Part shown: positions 58,723 to 64,000 of the stretch, in pieces
Position numbering within the stretch: position 1 is the first letter of the stretch
Layout: each line of letters begins with the position of its first letter
Origin: Candidatus Bathyarchaeota archaeon
GTDB lineage: Archaea; Thermoproteota; Bathyarchaeia; TCS64
Length of the DNA: 64,000 nt
Direction: 5' to 3'
Assembly (NCBI GenBank): GCA_020346605.1
Contig: CP070784.1
Coordinates: forward strand, 559,472 to 623,471
The notes under the pieces: model-generated
The model's database searches: none
What the model was told of the DNA's origin: nothing
Seen by the model: only the letters and a program-made list of their open reading frames with translations
Made by a program: the position numbers and the translations under genes

Positions 58723-60930
58723 ATGCCTAGGTTCAAGCAGACGAACGAGATCAGAAAACTGATGAACGACAAAGAGCACATTAGGAACATAGGGATCATC
58801 GCGCACATCGACCACGGCAAGACGACCATGAGTGACAGCCTCCTCGCTATGGCCGGCCTGATGGCGCCTGAGAGGGCTGGGGAGACGCGAGCCCTCGACT
58901 ACCTGGAGGAGGAACAGCGGCGGGGCATCACGATTAAGACTGCGAACATCAGCCTCCTCTACGAGGAGGAGGATCAGCCCTACGTGATCAACCTCATCGA
59001 CACCCCCGGACACGTTGACTTCTCCGGCAAGGTGACCCGTGCCCTGAGGGCCTTGGACGGGTGCGTTCTGCTTGTCGACGCTGTCGAGGAGTTCCAGATC
59101 ATGACCGAGATCCGGCTCAGGGTCGCCCTGGACGAGAGGGTCAAGCCGGTCCTGTACATCAACAAGTTCGACAGGCTCATCAAGGAGCTCAAGATGGACG
59201 CAGCTGCCGTCCAGGAGAAGCTCGTCAGGGTCATCAACCAATTCAACACCATAGTACAGACGTACGGCTCCGACGAAGTAAGGAACAAGTGGAGGGTGAA
59301 CGCAGCAGATGGGACGGTCGCCTTCGGTTCCGCCCTCGACAGGTGGGGCTTTACGCTCCCGATGCTCCAGAAGAAGGGGCTCTCGTTCACCGACATCGTT
59401 GAGTTCTACAAGAACGGGGAGCTGGAGAAGCTCCAAGAGATGCTACCCCTCAGCGAGGCCATCTTGTCGATGGCTGTCCACAAGCTGCCGAACCCGATAG
59501 AGGCTCAGCCCCTCAGACTGCCGCAGATCTGGCAGGGCGACCTTGACAGCGAGCTGGGTAAAGCGATGTTGAACCTAGACGACGACGGACCTCTCGTCGT
59601 GTGCATCACAAACGTGATCATCGATCCTCAGGCCGGCGTGGTGAGCACCGGGCGCATCTTCTCAGGCACCATCGGGAAGGGCCGCGACGTCTATCTCTTG
59701 ATGGCCAACAGGCACTACAAGATCCAGCAGGTGAGTATCTACATGGGCCAGTACAGGGAGATCGTCGACGAGATACCGTCGGGGAACCTCGTTGCCCTGC
59801 TGGGCCTCGAGCAGGGGAGGGCTGGCGAGACCCTGGTGAGCCAGGAGCACCAAGAGGGCGCTGTCGGGTTCGAGTCCATCAAATACATCTCGGATCCTGT
59901 GCTAACTGTGGCGGTCGAGCCGAAGAGGCCCACGGACCTCCCGAGGCTCATCGATGCGCTCCAGAAGCTGTCCATCCAGGACCCGAACCTCGTGACCACT
60001 ATCAACCAGGAGACGGGCGAGTACCTGCTCGCCGGGATGGGGGAGCTCCACCTGGAGATCGCCATCAAGGACCTGCAGCGGGAGCACAGGCTTGACGTGA
60101 CGGCCACTGAGCCCACCGTCGTCTACCGTGAGACCATCCAGCATGAGGCGGGGCCCTTCATGGGGAAGAGCCCGAACAAGCATAACAGGGTCTGGTTGGT
60201 GGTTAAACCCCTAGACCCGGTGATCTCGGACCTCATTAAGGATGGTGAGCTCAGCGAGCTCAGCTCCAGACGCCAGAGAGAAGACATCCTCCACGAGAAG
60301 GGCGGGTGGTCGACGAGAGAGGCGAGGAGGATCGTCGCGATCGATAAGAACGTGAACATCCTCACGAACGCTACGACAGGCATACAGTATCTCCGGGAGG
60401 TCATCGAGCACATCGCCGGGGGCTTCCACTGGGGTCTGGAGTCTGGCCCATACGCTGGGGAGGCGGTGAGGGGTATTCACGTCGTGATCGAGGACGTACA
60501 GCTCCACGAGGACCCCGTGCACAGGGGACCTGCCCAGATGATGCCCACAACTAGGGGGGCCCTCTACGCCGCGCTTCTGTCCGCCGAGCCGACGTTGCTC
60601 GAGCCCATCTACAAGATACAGGTCAGGATACCCCCAGAAGAGCTCGGGAACGTGACGGGACTTATCAGCAGGAAGAGGGGGAGCATCCACAGCGTGGAGC
60701 AGTCGGGGCCCGCAGTCACGGTCACCGGTATGCTGCCGGTGTCCGAGACACTGGGGCTCTCACAGGAGATGAGGGCTGCTACGTCAGGCAGTGCCTTCTG
60801 GCAGAGCACTTTCGACCACTGGGCGCCGGTCCCGACGAGCCTGCTCGTGGAGACTGTGCAGAAGGTGAGGATCAGGAAGGGCCTAGACCCTAACCCACCG
60901 CCTGCGAGCAGGTGGATCGTCCGGGAGTAG
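58723..60930 (+). CDS. fusA: translation elongation factor EF-2
   Basis: The 735-residue GTPase moves tRNA and mRNA after peptide transfer. G motifs are AHIDHGKTT, the switch region EEEQRRGITIKTANISLL, DTPGHVDFSGK and NKFDR. Domains II-V follow, with GMGELHLEIAIKDL in domain III and HEDPVHRGPAQMMP in domain IV, whose His before RG is the diphthamide site. The C-terminal end (ASRWIVRE) departs from the common archaeal ending. A TATA box (attataaatag) lies about 70 bases upstream. Confidence 0.95.
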   Translation: MPRFKQTNEIRKLMNDKEHIRNIGIIAHIDHGKTTMSDSLLAMAGLMAPERAGETRALDYLEEEQRRGITIKTANISLLYEEEDQPYVINLIDTPGHVDFSGKVTRALRALDGCVLLVDAVEEFQIMTEIRLRVALDERVKPVLYINKFDRLIKELKMDAAAVQEKLVRVINQFNTIVQTYGSDEVRNKWRVNAADGTVAFGSALDRWGFTLPMLQKKGLSFTDIVEFYKNGELEKLQEMLPLSEAILSMAVHKLPNPIEAQPLRLPQIWQGDLDSELGKAMLNLDDDGPLVVCITNVIIDPQAGVVSTGRIFSGTIGKGRDVYLLMANRHYKIQQVSIYMGQYREIVDEIPSGNLVALLGLEQGRAGETLVSQEHQEGAVGFESIKYISDPVLTVAVEPKRPTDLPRLIDALQKLSIQDPNLVTTINQETGEYLLAGMGELHLEIAIKDLQREHRLDVTATEPTVVYRETIQHEAGPFMGKSPNKHNRVWLVVKPLDPVISDLIKDGELSELSSRRQREDILHEKGGWSTREARRIVAIDKNVNILTNATTGIQYLREVIEHIAGGFHWGLESGPYAGEAVRGIHVVIEDVQLHEDPVHRGPAQMMPTTRGALYAALLSAEPTLLEPIYKIQVRIPPEELGNVTGLISRKRGSIHSVEQSGPAVTVTGMLPVSETLGLSQEMRAATSGSAFWQSTFDHWAPVPTSLLVETVQKVRIRKGLDPNPPPASRWIVRE

Positions 60931-61051
60931 ATGCTCATACCCTGACAATCTTTCCATCAAATTTCTATTATCCAGGTTTTCAAGTATCGATCAATAAACG
61001 CAGCTAACCTTTTGTTCATTAAATTCAAAGTAGGTCTACAGGTCACCTCCC

Positions 61052-62446
61052 ATGGAGTTCCTGAACGAGAATGAGATACTGGACAACGCCACATCGGACG
61101 TTTTCAGGAAATTGAGGAGGGACGCCCTGGATATCTTGGTCACATCTCTGAACGCCGTTGACCCAAGAAAGGCTGTCAGGAGGAGCCTCACATTGGCCGA
61201 TGGACGGCTAAATATCGACGGCGAAGAGCTCGATCTCAGAAGATTCTCCGAGGTCCTCGTGATCGGCGGTGGGAAGGCTTCTGGAACCATGGCTGAAGCG
61301 ATAGAGGGGCTTCTTGGGAGCCATATCTCCGGGGGGTACGTCAACGTTCTGAAGGGCACGGAGTCAAACTTCAATCTCAACACCATAAGGGTGAAAGGGG
61401 CGTCGCATCCCGTCCCGTCTGAACAGGGGGTGAGGGGTGTAGAGGAGATGCTGTCCCTCGTCGAGGACGCAGCGGAGGACACACTGGTCCTGGTTCTTAT
61501 TTCTGGAGGGGGGTCGGCACTGATGACACTGCCAGTCGACGACGTGCCACTCGATGACGCGAAGAGGCTGACCGAGCTCCTCCTCAGGAGCGGTGCGACC
61601 ATCGACGAGCTGAACGCCGTGAGGAAGCACATCTCGGCAGTCAAGGGGGGTCAACTGGCTGGGAGGCTCTATCCTGCAACGGTGCTCAGCCTCATCCTGT
61701 CCGATGTGGTCGGAGACAGACTGGATACCATCGCATCGGGACCGACAACCCCAGATACCACGACGTTCCAGGATGCCCTAGACGTCCTTAAGAGAAGGGG
61801 GCTATGGAGTGAAACTCCCGAATCCATACGCCAGCACCTTGAGAGTGGCATTAAGAGAGAGATCGATGAAACCCTGAAACCAGGAGACGCTGTGTTCGAC
61901 AATGTGCACAATGTCGTTATCGGCAGTAATAGTACCGCCGCCAAGGCGGCTCTTGAGAGAGCAAGATCCCTCGCATACAACTCAGTGCTCCTGTCAACGA
62001 GCGTTGAGGGGGAAGCAAGTCGAGTGGGCGCAGGTTTCGCCGAGATGGTGCAGAGAATCGCTGAGAGAGAGAACCCCATCGGTCCTCCAGCCGCTGTCGT
62101 CGCAGGGGGAGAGACCACCGTAACGGTCATTGGCTCAGGCTCTGGCGGTAGGAACCAGGAGCTGGCCCTGAGCGCGTGTCGCGGCATTAGAGATCTCGAT
62201 GCTCTCATCGCGACCCTCGCCACTGACGGCATCGACGGCCCGACGGAGGCGGCGGGAGCCGTTGTCGACGGCTCGACGATGAGCAGGGGTCTTACCTTGG
62301 GTCTCGATGTTGAGAGACACCTCAGAGATAACGACTCCAACACCTTTTTCGAGGCGCTCGGAGACGCACTCATGACCGGACCTACTGGTACGAACGTCAA
62401 CGATCTCACCCTGATACTAGTTTCGAGCGGAAAGATTGGCGATTAA
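61052..62446 (+). CDS. gckA: glycerate 2-kinase (GckA/MOFRL family)
   Basis: The 464-residue protein phosphorylates D-glycerate to 2-phosphoglycerate in archaeal sugar or serine metabolism. It shows VLVIGGGKASGTMAEAI, VLISGGGSALMTLPVDDV, AVKGGQLAGRLYPATV and, in the MOFRL domain, GGETTVTVIGSGSGGRNQEL with LATDGIDGPTEAAGAVVDG. The start ATG 61052 has acctcc nearby and an upstream AT-rich promoter. It is a single gene. Confidence 0.92.
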   Translation: MEFLNENEILDNATSDVFRKLRRDALDILVTSLNAVDPRKAVRRSLTLADGRLNIDGEELDLRRFSEVLVIGGGKASGTMAEAIEGLLGSHISGGYVNVLKGTESNFNLNTIRVKGASHPVPSEQGVRGVEEMLSLVEDAAEDTLVLVLISGGGSALMTLPVDDVPLDDAKRLTELLLRSGATIDELNAVRKHISAVKGGQLAGRLYPATVLSLILSDVVGDRLDTIASGPTTPDTTTFQDALDVLKRRGLWSETPESIRQHLESGIKREIDETLKPGDAVFDNVHNVVIGSNSTAAKAALERARSLAYNSVLLSTSVEGEASRVGAGFAEMVQRIAERENPIGPPAAVVAGGETTVTVIGSGSGGRNQELALSACRGIRDLDALIATLATDGIDGPTEAAGAVVDGSTMSRGLTLGLDVERHLRDNDSNTFFEALGDALMTGPTGTNVNDLTLILVSSGKIGD

Positions 62447-62491
62447 TATCGAAGCACCGGATGACCGCGAATATCATCTTTTAACCGCCAA

Positions 62492-62938
62492 GTGCAAGGT
62501 AATTTCATATCCGAGTCTCTACATGAGGGATGGACACTGCCTAGGAGTAGGAGAGTAAGAGACATCCAGACAGCGCTGGAGGAGATAGGCGAACTTCTGG
62601 GCGAGATGGAGTACCTGGCGTCAACATTAATCGTCGAAGGGCCCAGGGACGTGGAGGCCCTCCGCCGACTCGGTTACGGGGGTAGGTTAAACATTTACTC
62701 GAAGGTCTCCGTCTCAGACGCCGAGCTGGTGGAGTCCATTGCGCGGGAGGCTTCTTCAGTCGTTATACTCACCGACTTCGATGAGGAGGGTCGGAGGATA
62801 ATGGGGCATCTGAAGCACCTATTCGAAAGAAACGGCGTGAAAGTGGAGACAGGTCTCCGGCGCGAGTTCGGTCGTCTAATGGCGGCTATAGGCATCTACG
62901 TGATCGAGGACCTGGACAACGCCGCTCAGAGAGTGTAG
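62492..62938 (+). CDS. stand-alone Toprim domain protein
   Basis: The 148-residue protein has the Toprim signature: the catalytic Glu strand STLIVEGPRDVEALRRLG and the DxD strand VVILTDFDEEGRRIMGHLK. A helical N-terminal segment (RRVRDIQTALEEIGELL) comes first. Small archaeal Toprim proteins are related to the RNase M5/DnaG type, and their function is unclear. The frame opens at GTG 62492, but the exact start is uncertain. Confidence 0.8.
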   Translation: MQGNFISESLHEGWTLPRSRRVRDIQTALEEIGELLGEMEYLASTLIVEGPRDVEALRRLGYGGRLNIYSKVSVSDAELVESIAREASSVVILTDFDEEGRRIMGHLKHLFERNGVKVETGLRREFGRLMAAIGIYVIEDLDNAAQRV

Positions 62939-63011
62939 GGTTCATAAATGCGGTCCCGACTTTCCGGGGAAATGTTAAAACGCTCTTTGCAGCCTATGAG
63001 AGGTGATAAGC

Positions 63012-63305
63012 ATGTTCAAGATAGAGAAAGTCGTGGTCGATGGCTCACGGTTCCTTGGTCTTAAGTCCGAGTTCGAGGGTCTCCCTCCTCTGCTCCTCGT
63101 GAAGGGTGAGAAGGGGTTCGTGATGTGCGGTTACCTGAACATCGATGCGGCCGAGAAGGTGGGCGCGACTGCAGCGGTCGTCAGCGGCGTCAGCAGCTTC
63201 GAGGACATCCTGAACGCAGAGATAAGGAGCGCCACGTCAAAGGCGAAGGCCCTAGGGCTTGAACCAGGCATGGTCGTCCGGGAAGTCATCGGCGTGCTAG
63301 CTTAG
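63012..63305 (+). CDS. DUF1805-family protein
   Basis: A 97-residue alpha/beta protein matching the small DUF1805 family by LLLVKGEKGFVMCGYLNIDAAEKVG and the helical end EIRSATSKAKALGLEPGM. The family is common in archaea and some bacteria and has no firm function. ATG 63012 is preceded by gaggtgat at good spacing. GTG 63003 is an alternative. Confidence 0.8.
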   Translation: MFKIEKVVVDGSRFLGLKSEFEGLPPLLLVKGEKGFVMCGYLNIDAAEKVGATAAVVSGVSSFEDILNAEIRSATSKAKALGLEPGMVVREVIGVLA

Positions 63306-63323
63306 CCGACGCCCTCGCAGAGC

Positions 63324-63572
63324 TCACTCACTCTCTTCTTCGCCTCGCTTAGTAGATTCCTCCCACTCGACGTCGACGATCTTCCTCGTGGAAATATGAC
63401 CTCTCAGAATGGACACCTTGCAGCCGAAATATCTCTCGAGGAGCTTTAGGACCGCTGCGTTCGCCTTTCCTTTCCTTCGGGGAGCCTTCACCCTTACGAG
63501 GTACATACCTTCGCCTAGGTCCTCAACACTATCGTCCCTGGATCCCGCTTTGACGTCGACGGTTATCCTCAT
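63324..63572 (-). CDS. DUF167/YggU-family protein
   Basis: The 82-residue protein has the DUF167 pattern VDVKAGSRDDSVE, VRVKAPRRKGKANAAVLKLL and VSILRGHISTRKIVDV. Family members are small alpha/beta proteins found across life with unknown role. The tail is charged. It converges on the DUF1805 gene with an 18-base gap. Confidence 0.88.
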   Translation of the reverse strand: MRITVDVKAGSRDDSVEDLGEGMYLVRVKAPRRKGKANAAVLKLLERYFGCKVSILRGHISTRKIVDVEWEESTKRGEEESE

Positions 63573-63700
63573 TCGACGATTGACCTCATATCATACTGTT
63601 CATGTCAAGTAAAAAAATATCTCAATCCAGAACGCGTTTTTCAATTAGAAATAAAGAAAAGACAAAACGAGGTGGTTGTTGGGCAATAAAATATGTAATT

Positions 63701-64000
63701 TTAAAGTCCGACTTCGCCAGCCCTAGAGCCGAGTGTCTCCTTTAGGGCTGCGATCGTCTGCGTTGGGAAGTCTTTCATAAGGCTTTCGAACACTGACTGT
63801 GCTATGTATTTTTTAAAACGATCCTCGTCGAGGCCCGGGGAGTACTTCCTCCTCATCCCTCCTTTGCATGTCTCCTCCACGTAGGCGAGGACGTTCTCAT
63901 CGCACATGGCGTTTAAAAAGTTGATTATCGACGCTCTGGAGATCGTCTTTCCATCAAGGACGTTGTTTACATGGAGGTAGACCTCCCTTGAGGTGACGCC
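63701..64000 (-). CDS. winged-helix regulator, BlaI/PadR-like, N-terminus outside window
   Basis: The frame is open to the right edge and gives 99 residues of C-terminal sequence. The recognition region VTSREVYLHVNNV and TISRASIINFLNAM, the wing ETCKGGMRRKYSP and a terminal helix line up with the regulator at 39927-40304. The two are paralogues. The ATG at 63907 is internal and not the start, since the DNA-binding helices lie before it. Confidence 0.8.
   Translation of the reverse strand, partial: GVTSREVYLHVNNVLDGKTISRASIINFLNAMCDENVLAYVEETCKGGMRRKYSPGLDEDRFKKYIAQSVFESLMKDFPTQTIAALKETLGSRAGEVGL

Noticed and set aside
1..64000. CRISPR array, insertion sequence or integrated element
   Set aside because: No regularly spaced repeats, transposase, integrase or tRNA-anchored duplication was seen. 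The tRNA-Asp gene has no repeated 3' fragment that I could find nearby.

Overview
This window is a GC-rich, gene-dense stretch of an archaeal chromosome. The archaeal assignment rests on an archaeal exosome cluster (rrp4-rrp41-rrp42) with a proteasome alpha subunit and SBDS, archaeal EF-2, L37Ae, prefoldin beta, a Pcc1 subunit, a TrmB-type regulator, a class III (pilin) signal peptide, a long archaeal-type RNase P RNA, and TATA boxes 25-45 bases upstream of many starts. TTG and GTG starts are common, and TAG, TAA and TGA are all used as stops. I cannot fix the phylum from the sequence alone. The gene content (ferredoxin-dependent oxoacid oxidoreductase, beta-oxidation genes with ETF, nucleoside uptake, no respiratory genes seen) suggests an anaerobic organic-matter-using archaeon of an uncultured lineage.

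Layout. 1-6.7 kb: partial methyltransferase, VOC and HD proteins, a secreted protein with a short collagen-like stretch, RNase P RNA, an internally deleted MFS gene and a large orphan FtsX-type permease. 6.8-12.3 kb: a nucleoside-kinase-like gene facing a complete BMP-type (nucleoside) ABC importer operon. 12.3-22.4 kb: an accessory region with a GNAT gene and an MFS gene each broken by a TAG, an aldo/keto reductase, a protein with duplicated zinc modules, a surface beta-propeller protein, a GNAT-OB fusion, a remnant of carB, a threonine aldolase and a nitroreductase. 22.4-25.3 kb: a four-subunit 2-oxoacid:ferredoxin oxidoreductase. 25.5-31.4 kb: a small CxxC-repeat protein, a pilin-like protein, a TrmB regulator divergent from a sulfoquinovose-synthase/epimerase/glycosyltransferase operon, and APS kinase. 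31.4-39.8 kb: thiolase with DUF35 partner, crotonase, 3-hydroxyacyl-CoA dehydrogenase, EtfBA, a sirtuin, a polysaccharide deacetylase and an acyl-CoA dehydrogenase. 40.5-46.5 kb: two LeuA-family synthases followed by LeuC, LeuD and LeuB. 47.4-48.2 kb: tRNA-Asp and a candidate structured RNA. 48.2-53.9 kb: information-processing superoperon. 54-64 kb: a fused ECF ATPase with EcfT, an AbrB-PhoU protein, 6-phospho-3-hexuloisomerase, EF-2, glycerate kinase, small conserved proteins and a second winged-helix paralogue cut by the window end.

How it fits together. The metabolic genes describe nucleoside and fatty/organic acid use feeding CoA esters and 2-oxoacids to ferredoxin and ETF, RuMP-type pentose interconversion, branched-chain amino acid synthesis (possibly including the citramalate route to isoleucine), and synthesis of sulfonated surface sugars. 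No CRISPR array, insertion sequence or prophage was seen. The most unusual observations are a probable 139-nt structured RNA with its own TATA box, two gene truncations ending at (GC)n tracts, two genes interrupted by in-frame TAG, a GNAT-OB fusion, a duplicated zinc-module protein, and a 13-residue CxxC repeat protein.
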